In this document: in pieces, positions 1 to 6,273 of the stretch
Position numbering within the stretch: the stretch's first letter is position 1
Layout of the letters: the number at the start of each line of letters is the position of its first letter
Origin: Paracoccus sp. DMF-8
Lineage (GTDB): Bacteria; Pseudomonadota; Alphaproteobacteria; Rhodobacterales; Rhodobacteraceae
Direction of reading: 5' to 3'
DNA: 64,000 nt
NCBI RefSeq assembly: GCF_029309835.1
Contig: NZ_JARJHL010000010.1
Span: forward strand, 248,001-312,000
Notes under the pieces: generated by a model
What the model was told of the DNA's origin: nothing
Databases searched by the model: none
The model's input: the letters and a program-made list of their open reading frames with translations, nothing else
Translations under genes and position numbers: made by a program

Positions 1-17
1 CGGGTTGCTGGGGCTAT

Positions 18-34
18 GTTTACTATATGTAAAC
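18..34. promoter_or_regulatory. Prophage repressor operator, site 1
   Basis: Perfect 17-bp inverted repeat GTTTAC-TATAT-GTAAAC. The same motif recurs at 53-69, 1734-1750 and 1769-1785, the last two between the divergent repressor and Cro-like genes. It is therefore probably bound by the repressor at 1390-1695. Sites 1 and 2 would control a promoter near the left edge of the window, perhaps of a gene outside it. Confidence 0.6.
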
Positions 35-52
35 TTTACGGGTCAACCGAAA

Positions 53-69
53 AGTTACTGTGTGTAAAC
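53..69. promoter_or_regulatory. Prophage repressor operator, site 2
   Basis: AGTTACTGTGTGTAAAC differs from the perfect operator at 1769-1785 only in the first two bases. It sits 18 bp from site 1, as paired operators do in lambdoid switch regions. Confidence 0.55.
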
Positions 70-110
70 TTCCGATAGCTGAACCGATTCGCCCGTGCTA
101 AAGTCCGCCT

Positions 111-157
111 GCCAGCGCCGGGCAGCGGCGCATGAAAAAGCCCGCCGTGGGGCGGGC
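111..157. repeat. 47-bp direct repeat, copy 1, containing a minus-strand terminator
   Basis: 46 of 47 bases are identical to 577-623. The repeat ends in the hairpin GCCCGCC-GTGG-GGCGGGC. Read on the minus strand, the hairpin is followed by TTTTT, so it is an intrinsic terminator for the leftward gene 278-496. A small plus-strand gene starts a few bases to its right in both copies. Confidence 0.75.
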
Positions 158-169
158 TGAGGGGGTGCG

Positions 170-376
170 ATGGAGTTGTTACCGCGCGAGGAGTGGTGCG
201 TCAGCCTTCAGGGCGGTTGTCTTTTGCTTGGTGCCTGGCAAGATTACGGGTTTCTTCACTGGGTCAAGTTCGTGCCTTCAGAGCCGATGGAGGATTATCC
301 CGGTTGGGACGATCTTAAAGGTGAATTCGTCAATGTAGTTGACGTTCTCACCTGTGGGCAGGGACGCCCGCTTTAG
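170..376 (+). CDS. Small phage protein, paralogue of the gene at 635-856
   Basis: I do not recognise this family. The first 34 or so residues align with the product of 635-856 through the pattern LLPxxxW, GxxLLxGAWxDxGxxHW. Matching residues use different codons in the two copies (ttg tta against ctg ctt), which supports selection on the plus-strand protein. After about nucleotide 275 the similarity stops and the frame runs antisense to the 3' half of the minus-strand gene 278-496. The copy may be truncated and then extended by chance reading, or the C-terminus may simply have diverged. The ribosome site is a weak GAGGGGG eight bases upstream. Confidence 0.45.
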   Translation: MELLPREEWCVSLQGGCLLLGAWQDYGFLHWVKFVPSEPMEDYPGWDDLKGEFVNVVDVLTCGQGRPL

Positions 377-496
377 GCCGGGAATCCAGTCTTCGCCTTG
401 CATATGGCGGCTGAGAGTGAACTTCTGGCGGACCTCGACCTTGTATTCATTGCCGCTGTCGTCACGGCACAGGATGGTTTCGATAAGCTTTTCCAT
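278..496 (-). CDS. Small hypothetical phage protein (72 aa)
   Basis: Leftward gene with a recognisable ribosome site (AAAGGGAAC) just before the ATG and an intrinsic terminator (140-157, minus orientation) downstream. The product is hydrophilic, with an N-terminal part rich in charged residues (MEKLIETILCRDDSG) and no motif I can name. Its 3' half overlaps the plus-strand ORF 170-376 in antisense. It belongs to the early leftward gene group of the prophage. Confidence 0.5.
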   Translation of the reverse strand: MEKLIETILCRDDSGNEYKVEVRQKFTLSRHMQGEDWIPGLKRASLPTGENVNYIDEFTFKIVPTGIILHRL

Positions 497-576
497 TCAG
501 TTCCCTTTCATCTGTTGGTTGTGGTGACCTGATGATGGGGTTGCGGCGGGACTGCTGTCCAGTCCCGCCGCACAAA

Positions 577-623
577 GCCAGCGCCGGGCAGCGGTGCATG
601 AAAAAGCCCGCCGTGGGGCGGGC
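577..623. repeat. 47-bp direct repeat, copy 2, containing a minus-strand terminator
   Basis: Near-identical to 111-157. The hairpin with TTTTT on the minus strand would end the leftward transcript that carries 837-1085. The small gene 635-856 starts 11 bp to its right. Confidence 0.75.
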
Positions 624-634
624 AAGGAGAGAAG

Positions 635-856
635 ATGAAACTGCTTCCGCAAGACCAGTGGGAACTATCGATTGAGGGCGACGCCCTGTTGATCGGTGCC
701 TGGGAAGATAACGGTGTGCGGCATTGGGAACGGGTAGCGCGCACACGCGCCGGCGGCAATATCACCCCAGGAGACAAAGGTTACACGATCCATATAGGGC
801 TGGGTAGCGACGGAACCCTAAAGGCTTCCGTGGTCGCTAATGATGATGATTCCTAG
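635..856 (+). CDS. Small phage protein, LLPxxxW/GAWxDxGxxHW type (73 aa)
   Basis: Function unknown. A good ribosome site (AAGGAGAGAAG) precedes the ATG. The N-terminal half is shared with the ORF at 170-376 (see that entry). The C-terminal half is polar and ends in an acidic NDDDS. The last 20 bp overlap the 3' end of the convergent gene 837-1085. It is the second copy of a duplicated unit made of the 47-bp repeat plus a short gene. Confidence 0.6.
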   Translation: MKLLPQDQWELSIEGDALLIGAWEDNGVRHWERVARTRAGGNITPGDKGYTIHIGLGSDGTLKASVVANDDDS

Positions 857-1085
857 ACCGGCGTATCATCTCTTGACCTTCGGATATCCGCTCGATCAAT
901 GTATCGGGCCACCCCGGCGCACCTATCGTCCCCAGCGTTGCCGTCGGGTCGAACGAAAATGTTGACGGTGATAGCTCGATAAGCATCCCAAGGAAGAGAG
1001 CCAGGGTTGCGTCGGCTTGCCGGGCGTTCTCGGTCAACTGCGCCAACTGCTCTTCTAGGGCAATAATTCTATCTTTGTCAGTCAT
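837..1085 (-). CDS. Small coiled-coil hypothetical phage protein (82 aa)
   Basis: The N-terminus (about residues 4-28) has a heptad-like pattern (IIALEEQLAQLTENARQ) predicting a short coiled coil; the C-terminus ends in a run of His. AAAGGTTGAG lies upstream of the ATG. The gene starts three bases after the stop of a tiny ORF (1089-1184), so the two may be co-transcribed from a promoter near the LexA-type box at 1259-1273. I do not recognise the family. Confidence 0.5.
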   Translation of the reverse strand: MTDKDRIIALEEQLAQLTENARQADATLALFLGMLIELSPSTFSFDPTATLGTIGAPGWPDTLIERISEGQEMIRRSRNHHH

Positions 1086-1088
1086 TTC

Positions 1089-1184
1089 TCAACCTTTCGT
1101 TGGTTCGACCGGAGCCTCTACCATCTGGCCCGGAAGGAACCCGCGCAGGGCGGTCAGATCGTCGGCATCAGGGTTCTGGGGCAT
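1089..1184 (-). CDS. Possible tiny phage ORF (31 aa or slightly longer)
   Basis: Open leftward frame beginning MPQNPDADDLTALRG, preceded by ACGGAA, ending three bases before the start of 837-1085. The frame extends upstream to a TTG that would give 54 residues. Composition looks coding, but the length gives little statistical support. It is the first gene downstream of the LexA-type box on the leftward side. Confidence 0.3.
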   Translation of the reverse strand: MPQNPDADDLTALRGFLPGQMVEAPVEPTKG

Positions 1185-1258
1185 TGGCGATAATTCCGTC
1201 TTGACTGCCTGAAAGGACAGGTCGCGAATCGCGTCATGGTTGAGACAGGTCAATTTTT

Positions 1259-1273
1259 GTTCTGCTAACGTTC
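1259..1273. promoter_or_regulatory. LexA (SOS) box, alphaproteobacterial type
   Basis: GTTC-TGCTAAC-GTTC fits the GTTC-N7-GTTC consensus known for Rhodobacter, Rhizobium and Paracoccus LexA. It lies between the repressor's 3' end and the leftward genes 1089-1184 and 837-1085, so it could make those genes DNA-damage inducible. A second exact match at 35553-35567 precedes the Y-family polymerase. Confidence 0.65.
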
Positions 1274-1389
1274 TCTAGGTCTGTTCGGGTTGATGGCGAG
1301 GGAGGATGTCTTGCGGTTAGATGTGTTCGATTACGTGATTATCTTGATGGGGCTCGATCCTGTCAAAAAAGACGAATTGATCCGCGATG

Positions 1390-1695
1390 TTAACCGTCTT
1401 CGTTTGGAAGCATCTTTCGAGCAATCCGGGCAATCGCGTCCTGATCATCTTCGGAAAGCTGTTGAAAAACAGTAAGGTGATCGATGAGCTTCTGCGCCCC
1501 ATCAGAGCTAGGCTCAATCAATTCTGTGACGTCGATGCCGAACGCCGCAGCTATCGACCGCAAGGCTTCGGCGCTAGGATCACGGCGCCCGTTCTCCAGC
1601 AGTGACACGTATCCCTTTGATAGACCTGCCAGTTGACCCAAGTGAAGTTGGGACCACCCCCGTGCGTCTCGATGTTCTTTTATGCGAAATTTCAT
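1390..1695 (-). CDS. Prophage repressor, XRE-family helix-turn-helix (cI-like)
   Basis: The 101-residue product has an N-terminal XRE DNA-binding domain (about residues 5-60) with the typical WSQLHLGQLAGLSKGYVS recognition region and a conserved LENGRRDPS turn. The C-terminal 40 residues are helical and probably mediate dimerisation. No S24/LexA peptidase domain is present, so RecA-driven self-cleavage is not expected. I chose the internal ATG at 1695 because upstream codons run into the half operator GTTTAC at 1699-1704. It is divergent from the Cro-like gene at 1794, with full operators at 1734-1750 and 1769-1785 between them. Confidence 0.85.
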   Translation of the reverse strand: MKFRIKEHRDARGWSQLHLGQLAGLSKGYVSLLENGRRDPSAEALRSIAAAFGIDVTELIEPSSDGAQKLIDHLTVFQQLSEDDQDAIARIARKMLPNEDG

Positions 1696-1733
1696 GGTGT
1701 TTACAAAGATGCCATTCGCGCGATCGGCTGGAA

Positions 1734-1785
1734 ACTTTCTGTGTGTAAACATTTCTGCTTGATCTTGCGTTTACTGTGTGTAAAC
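1734..1785. promoter_or_regulatory. Divergent repressor/Cro promoter with two operators
   Basis: Contains ACTTTCTGTGTGTAAAC (1734-1750) and the perfect palindrome GTTTAC-TGTGT-GTAAAC (1769-1785). The second operator ends 8 bp before the Cro-like start codon, so binding would block the rightward promoter or the transcript start. A further half site, GTTTAC, lies at 1699-1704 just in front of the repressor start. Confidence 0.7.
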
Positions 1786-1793
1786 CATCGCGC

Positions 1794-2069
1794 ATGGAAA
1801 TCACCGATCATATCGCCGCCAGCGGGCGTTCGCGCACTGAAATTTGTCGCGAAGTAGGTATCTCTCCGGGGATGCTGAGCCTGATCGAAAGCGGGCAGCG
1901 GCGCATTGGCATAGCTCGCGCTGCTGCCTTCGCTGCGGCGATTGGGGTTCAGGTTCGGGACGTTCGCCCCGATCTGGCGTCTGCGCTCGGTGCTTCCATC
2001 CCTCAACCCGCCGCATCTGCGGCCCCTTCCAACGAGTCCTGTCATGTCGAATCCTCTGAAGGCTGCTGA
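1794..2069 (+). CDS. Cro-like XRE-family regulator (first rightward early gene)
   Basis: 91 residues with one helix-turn-helix: SRTEICREVGISPGMLSLI is followed by ESGQRRI, typical of Cro/cI-type domains. I start at 1794 because the upstream in-frame ATG at 1776 lies inside an operator. No clear ribosome site precedes 1794, so a short-leader or leaderless mRNA is possible. The C-terminal 25 residues are Ala/Ser-rich and probably unstructured. It heads the rightward early operon and overlaps the next gene. Confidence 0.75.
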   Translation: MEITDHIAASGRSRTEICREVGISPGMLSLIESGQRRIGIARAAAFAAAIGVQVRDVRPDLASALGASIPQPAASAAPSNESCHVESSEGC

Positions 2070-2373
2070 TCGCGGTCAGCCTGCGCATGTCTGCGCGAAA
2101 AAGTCCTTGCCGCCGCGGGGCGGTCGCGGCCGGTGCGTCCGGTCGACCCGCCGCGCCCATGCCAGCGCGCGCCCTGATCCCGATGGGTTCATGCGCCGCT
2201 GGTCTGCGCTGATGATCGTCAGCTTTTCCAGCGCCGCCCAGTGCGGCCAGTTTTTCGGCGTCACCAAGCAGACAGCCTGCAACTGGATGGACGCCACCCA
2301 CCGCCCCTATGGCGATGTGGTCGATTTCGCGATGCGCGCGCTTCCTGATTATCAGCGGGTGATGCGCGGATGA
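2044..2373 (+). CDS. Putative phage DNA-binding early protein (HTH-like C-terminus)
   Basis: 109 residues. The first half is basic and low in complexity (KKSLPPRGGRGRC). The second half, FFGVTKQTACNWMDATHRP, looks like a recognition helix of the kind found in phage regulators that pair a position-specific helix with a Trp. It starts inside the 3' end of the Cro-like gene and overlaps the next gene by ATGA, implying translational coupling. The exact role is unknown. Confidence 0.55.
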   Translation: MSNPLKAADRGQPAHVCAKKSLPPRGGRGRCVRSTRRAHASARPDPDGFMRRWSALMIVSFSSAAQCGQFFGVTKQTACNWMDATHRPYGDVVDFAMRALPDYQRVMRG

Positions 2374-3020
2374 CGGTCGCGGGGTTTCAGGTTGCCCGGG
2401 GCGGGCATGACACGGGCGGGGCGCAGCACCTGTCCGCCGGACTTACAGCCGGGAAGCCCGCCGTGATTGCCGCCGCCCCGGGTAGGGGAACCACGGCGAT
2501 CACGAAACCTGCGGCTGGCCCGGCCGAGAGCCGTCAGAATGGCGGCGGGGCGAAAATTCACCGGCGGTCACGACCTCCCTGCGCCGGTGATGTTGTCGGG
2601 CGGGTGGTGGGGACGAACCGCCCGCCCGACATGCCAGATCGCCGGGGTGGCCCGGGGGTCTATTTTTGGCGCGGTCACGAGTATGTTGGGGCGAGAGCGG
2701 TGGCTGAGGCGGCGGGTGTGCACTTGCGAACCGTCCAGTGGCATCTGGCCCGGCACGGTAGCCTCGAATTTCTGGGTGTCGGGTCGGGGACCGGTCCGAA
2801 TAACAGGAGCGCCGGCGCGCCCGCCCGACCTGTCACCTTGTTCGGTCGCGAATGGCCTTCCCGATCGGCATTTTATGTGGCGCTTGGCGTGAGCCCCACC
2901 ACGGCCTATCGATGGCTGTCGTCTGGCCAATATGACCGCATCTATATGGCCTTGATGCAGGCCGATGCCGCGCGCATGGCCGCCGCCGCGAAGGCGCGGG
3001 CAAAGGAGGGTGCGGTATGA
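2370..3020 (+). CDS. Putative phage early DNA-binding protein with two HTH-like segments
   Basis: 216 residues. The N-terminal 70 are Gly/Ala-rich and disordered. Around residues 98-125 the segment GARAVAEAAGVHLRTVQWHL resembles a helix-turn-helix, and a second similar segment, SRSAFYVALGVSPTTAYRWL, lies near residues 163-185. The C-terminus is Ala-rich and helical. It is translationally coupled to the gene before it (ATGA overlap). No enzymatic motif was seen. Confidence 0.55.
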   Translation: MTVAGFQVARGGHDTGGAQHLSAGLTAGKPAVIAAAPGRGTTAITKPAAGPAESRQNGGGAKIHRRSRPPCAGDVVGRVVGTNRPPDMPDRRGGPGVYFWRGHEYVGARAVAEAAGVHLRTVQWHLARHGSLEFLGVGSGTGPNNRSAGAPARPVTLFGREWPSRSAFYVALGVSPTTAYRWLSSGQYDRIYMALMQADAARMAAAAKARAKEGAV

Positions 3021-3037
3021 TGATCATGTCGGATTCG

Positions 3038-3700
3038 TTACTGTTCAGTCATGGCAGCCTTGTTTCGCCTTACTGTCGCCAAGCGAACGCGCTCGGGCAG
3101 TTCGAAGAGGTAAGTCAGCAGCAGCGTGGCAAAGTCACGACCTACTGCGACATCATTCGCCTCTGGGTCCTCCATCTCATGGGCCCCGTCATTCCCAAGA
3201 AATTTGATATTGTCCATGAGGGCAATCATGGATGGGGGCAGCGAGTTCTGCTTCTCGAGTGCCCTAATGCGTTCGTTCAGCATGCCCCTCGCCTCGGGGT
3301 GCAAAACCTTGAGCGCGCGTTCAATCGCGCGTCTGTATCCGGTAGCAGCACTTGGCCATCGCTGGTCGGCAAAGTTGGCCTCGGCCTCTTCAAACGCGTT
3401 TTGGACTGGCTGCGGCATATGCAGGATAGGTCTTGGGCTGGGGTACTGGGGTTCCATTCGCGCGACGGCCAGCGTGTTGACCAGTCTTACGCCCTCGGCG
3501 GTGGAAATATCCAAGTCCCTGCCAGTAAGCAGGGTGTCCGGCAGCGGGGGGTTTTCACAATACAAAACCACTCCTACGCGACACTTGTTGCAGGTCGCGA
3601 ATGCGGACGAGGTGGTGGGTGTTTCTGGCGATACCGCCCGCACTGTCGCGGCAACGTTGCGCGTCGAGCAATGCGGGCAATCTATGGGGATCTGTCTCAT
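3038..3700 (-). CDS. DUF4145-domain protein (leftward accessory gene)
   Basis: 220 residues from the ATG at 3700. Starts with a CxxC zinc-ribbon-like pair (IDCPHCSTRN) and a second pair (CNKCRVG). The C-terminal DUF4145 signature covers AATGYRRAIERALKVL, the ALEKQNSLPPSMIALMD segment and LGNDGAHEM. DUF4145 proteins often accompany restriction or defence systems, but their activity is unknown. It is transcribed against the early operon, as expected of phage cargo. The ribosome site is poor, and the frame stays open upstream to a GTG at 3781, so the start is uncertain. Confidence 0.75.
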   Translation of the reverse strand: MRQIPIDCPHCSTRNVAATVRAVSPETPTTSSAFATCNKCRVGVVLYCENPPLPDTLLTGRDLDISTAEGVRLVNTLAVARMEPQYPSPRPILHMPQPVQNAFEEAEANFADQRWPSAATGYRRAIERALKVLHPEARGMLNERIRALEKQNSLPPSMIALMDNIKFLGNDGAHEMEDPEANDVAVGRDFATLLLTYLFELPERVRLATVRRNKAAMTEQ

Positions 3701-3908
3701 GTCTGATGCTGCATCCATTATTGATAAGGCGCTGAGCCGATTTGCCAATCCTGCTGATTTTTGCCGGTCTCTGACAACCACTTATTTGGCGATGGGAGAG
3801 GGGGACCGGTCAAGAATGGCGCTTGTACTGATTGCAGAAATTGCGGCGCGCGAGATATCGGCGCGATCTGCGAACGTGGCCATGCCGGTGAGCGGAGAGT
3901 GTATATGA
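3699..3908 (+). CDS. Small hypothetical phage protein (69 aa)
   Basis: Begins MSDAASIIDKALSRFANP and ends in the ATGA overlap with the methyltransferase start, which supports it as part of the rightward operon. Its start codon shares the tetranucleotide CATG (3698-3701) with the start of the divergent DUF4145 gene. The product is amphipathic and helical; no family recognised. Confidence 0.45.
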   Translation: MSDAASIIDKALSRFANPADFCRSLTTTYLAMGEGDRSRMALVLIAEIAAREISARSANVAMPVSGECI

Positions 3909-4606
3909 CCGCCCTTTCTGCCAAGCCTCTTTTCCGGGCCATCAGTGGTCAAGGATCGACAGTCAAAGAGCCGCTGCCGCTGCTGCCTGATGCGCCTGTG
4001 CGCACCCGTCCGCGTGTCGAGGTGCGGCGCGAGCATGATTTCTATCCCACCGGACAGCCTGAGGCGATCCGGGGGCTGCTGGCGCGTGATGGTGATGCCA
4101 TCCGTGCCTGCGGTTCGGTTTGGGAACCGGCCTGCGGGGATGGGGCGCTTGTGCGCGAGATCCGCGATTTCGGCTTGCCCTGCATTGCCACCGACCTGAT
4201 CGACCGGGGTTGCCCTGATAGTGATCAGGCGGATTTCTTTGAATGCGATTGCGCCCGGGCGCCTGCGGTCATCACGAATCCGCCGTTCAACCTGATCAAT
4301 GCGCGGGATGGCCACGGGCGCTGGCTGCGCCACACCCTGGATATGCCCGGATGGCGCTATCTCGCGCTTCTTCTGTCGTGGGATTGGCCGGCGGCGCGGG
4401 CGAATGGCCTCGGTGCGCTATTGGATCAGCGGCCGTTTTCCTACTGCTATCTGATGCGCTGGAAGCTGGATTTCACCGGCGAAGGCAGCCCGCCGCAGCG
4501 CAATGCCTGGTTCGTGTGGGATCGGGATTATGAGGGCTCGGAGCCTGCGTTTCGTTTCATGGACCGGGCTGATGGTGAAGCTTTGCGCCAGGAGGTCCTG
4601 ATATGA
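3905..4606 (+). CDS. Phage DNA adenine-type methyltransferase
   Basis: 233 residues from the ATG at 3905. Motif I is WEPACGDGALV (residues 73-83), the SAM-binding loop, and motif IV is NPPF (125-128), the signature of amino-methyltransferases acting on exocyclic amino groups, usually N6-adenine. An FYPTG motif near residue 46 is typical of small phage enzymes of this class. A solitary phage methyltransferase without a partner nuclease usually protects phage DNA from host restriction. It is coupled to both neighbours by 4-bp overlaps. Confidence 0.8.
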   Translation: MTALSAKPLFRAISGQGSTVKEPLPLLPDAPVRTRPRVEVRREHDFYPTGQPEAIRGLLARDGDAIRACGSVWEPACGDGALVREIRDFGLPCIATDLIDRGCPDSDQADFFECDCARAPAVITNPPFNLINARDGHGRWLRHTLDMPGWRYLALLLSWDWPAARANGLGALLDQRPFSYCYLMRWKLDFTGEGSPPQRNAWFVWDRDYEGSEPAFRFMDRADGEALRQEVLI

Positions 4607-4893
4607 AGCGCGGCCCGATTCTTGACACAGCAAAGGATTGCGTAACGCGCGACCGCGCCGCCACCCATGGCCGACCAGAGGATACGTTCGGCATGATTGC
4701 CAGCGTCTGGAGCGCACGGATCGGTGTCGATCTGACGCCCGCCAAGGTCTGCATCCTTTTGGCGGATCTGAAAACCTGCCGGGCATGGGGCAATCCCGCG
4801 CATCTCGACAACTGGATCGATCTGGCCGGGTACGCCGCTTGTGGTGGTGAGCTGGCAACCGATAGCGATCCGCAGGAAGGGGCGCACGCATGA
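4603..4893 (+). CDS. DUF6378-domain phage protein
   Basis: 96 residues matching the DUF6378 pattern: ILDTAKDCVTRDRAATHGRP, then a segment around WSARIGVDLTPAKV, then DNWIDLAGYAACGGE at the end. These small phage proteins resemble the helical MazG/NTP-pyrophosphohydrolase architecture, but no reaction is established. Overlaps both adjacent genes by 4 bp. Confidence 0.75.
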   Translation: MKRGPILDTAKDCVTRDRAATHGRPEDTFGMIASVWSARIGVDLTPAKVCILLADLKTCRAWGNPAHLDNWIDLAGYAACGGELATDSDPQEGAHA

Positions 4894-5528
4894 GTTCCAC
4901 GCTGCGCGTGGTTGGCCCCGTGTCGACCGATGACCTGCCGGAATATCCGTTCACCCTGGATGATCGGCTGGATAGCCACTACTTCATGGCATGGGAACGG
5001 CGGCGCTGGCTGAACAGCGAAATGCGCCTGCGCGGTACGCCCGAATGCCGGGCGCTTTTCTTTGATCTGATCAATATATCTTACGATCAGGCGCCCATTG
5101 GCACGTTGCCGGATGATCAGGATCTACTGGCAAAGATGCTGATGGTCGATCCTGCGCATTTCCGCCAGATTTGCCGGTTGGAATTCGGCCCGTTGCACAA
5201 GTGGGTTCACGTCCGCTGCGGCGCGGAAATTCGCCTGATGCATCCGATGGTTGTCAGATCATTGCAGGATGCCTTGGCGCGGCGCGAGGATAACCGCGCC
5301 AAGAATGAGGCGGCGAATGCCGCGAAACGTTTACAGCGGCTGCGCATCACGGTCGCGGGCTATCACAAGGACCTTGCGGCAAATGATGCTGCGGTTCGCT
5401 GGATTGACGAATGGTTGATCAGCGAAGGCTGTGAATATCGCACGTCATCATGGATCGAGCGCGGCATTCAGCGCTGGATGGATCATTCATTTTCATTGGC
5501 TGGAAAAGGGCCGGCAGGGCGGCGCTAA
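4890..5528 (+). CDS. Putative phage replication protein (DUF1376-like N-terminus)
   Basis: 212 residues. The segment LFFDLINISYDQAPIGTLPD followed by DDQDLLAKML and FRQICRLEFGPL resembles the N-terminal winged-helix region of DUF1376/YdaU replication-initiator-like proteins. The basic helical stretch ALARREDNRAKNEAANAAKR follows. It ends at the edge of a cluster of short repeats (5529-5610) that could be a replication origin. The assignment is by architecture and position only. Confidence 0.5.
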   Translation: MSSTLRVVGPVSTDDLPEYPFTLDDRLDSHYFMAWERRRWLNSEMRLRGTPECRALFFDLINISYDQAPIGTLPDDQDLLAKMLMVDPAHFRQICRLEFGPLHKWVHVRCGAEIRLMHPMVVRSLQDALARREDNRAKNEAANAAKRLQRLRITVAGYHKDLAANDAAVRWIDEWLISEGCEYRTSSWIERGIQRWMDHSFSLAGKGPAGRR

Positions 5529-5610
5529 GACTGTCCTGAATTGTCCGAAGGACACTTTAAGACAGTCTCGGACAGTCTCGGACTGTCCTGCACGACAGGG
5601 ACATAGACAA
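5529..5610. repeat. Cluster of GACTGTCC/GGACAGTC repeats (possible iterons)
   Basis: Within about 80 bp there are copies of GACTGTCC or its complement at 5529-5536, 5570-5578 and 5581-5588, a GACAGTC at 5561-5567, and the inverted pair TTGTCC-GAA-GGACAC (5541-5555). The stretch 5570-5588 is a perfect palindrome, GGACAGTCTCGGACTGTCC. It lies directly after a replication-like gene. Either a phage origin or a binding site for an early regulator. Confidence 0.6.
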
Positions 5611-5697
5611 TGAAAAGAAAAGACAAAACACACCCCATCCCCGGACTGTCGGGCGCATCGCCTGTGGATAAGTCGGGACTTTGCTGAGAAAGGAAGG

Positions 5698-6273
5698 ATG
5701 ATGGACGCTGTAGAGCAAGCCGAGGGCGAAAAGCGCGTGATGCGTATTTTGGTCGATCCTTTGAAGGCGCGCGGGCTGGCGAAGCCTTCGTCCCTGACGG
5801 TGACGGGGTTTGATGAGATGGTATCGGCCATGTGCGCCAAGCTGGCCTATATGAGCGAAATCAGTCTGGCCGCGCTGGAGGAACAGGTGGCGGCCAATCC
5901 GGGCGGCAAGGACCGTGATCGCTTCCCGATCGCCAACCAGATCCTGCAATGGGCTGCTGAAATTCAGCCGCCGGGTGATAGCGCCTCGCCGCTGATGCGG
6001 GCGGTGTTTGCCCATCAGATCGGGCAGAATGCAATCGCCGAGGGTTGGGGCCCCGAGCTGCTGGCGGAGATCCGGAAAACCCGCCGCTGGCCGGGATCGT
6101 GGTCGCTGAAAACGGTGCGCGATGCGGCTGGTGATGCTGTGCGCCGGATGCGGGATCTGGATGCGCGGCTTGCCCGCACGGAGACGCTTTCACCGGACGA
6201 GGTGGCATGGCGGGAGCGGCGTCTGGCTGCATTGCAGAAGTGCAGGGATATCACGGAAGGGGGCGCGGCATGA
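5698..6273 (+). CDS. Hypothetical phage early protein (191 aa)
   Basis: AAAGGAAGG precedes the double ATG. The protein is helical and charged, with EVQ-like segments and a C-terminal VRRMRDLDARLART helix. No catalytic motif seen. It follows the repeat cluster 5529-5610 and overlaps the next gene by ATGA, so it opens a short operon of two unknown genes leading to the late region. It could be a replication or packaging-associated factor. Confidence 0.55.
   Translation: MMDAVEQAEGEKRVMRILVDPLKARGLAKPSSLTVTGFDEMVSAMCAKLAYMSEISLAALEEQVAANPGGKDRDRFPIANQILQWAAEIQPPGDSASPLMRAVFAHQIGQNAIAEGWGPELLAEIRKTRRWPGSWSLKTVRDAAGDAVRRMRDLDARLARTETLSPDEVAWRERRLAALQKCRDITEGGAA

Noticed and set aside
1293..1475. 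60-codon plus-strand frame next to the LexA box
   Set aside because: Second half is antisense to the repressor and there is no ribosome site. It could be a small SOS gene, but evidence is too thin to list.
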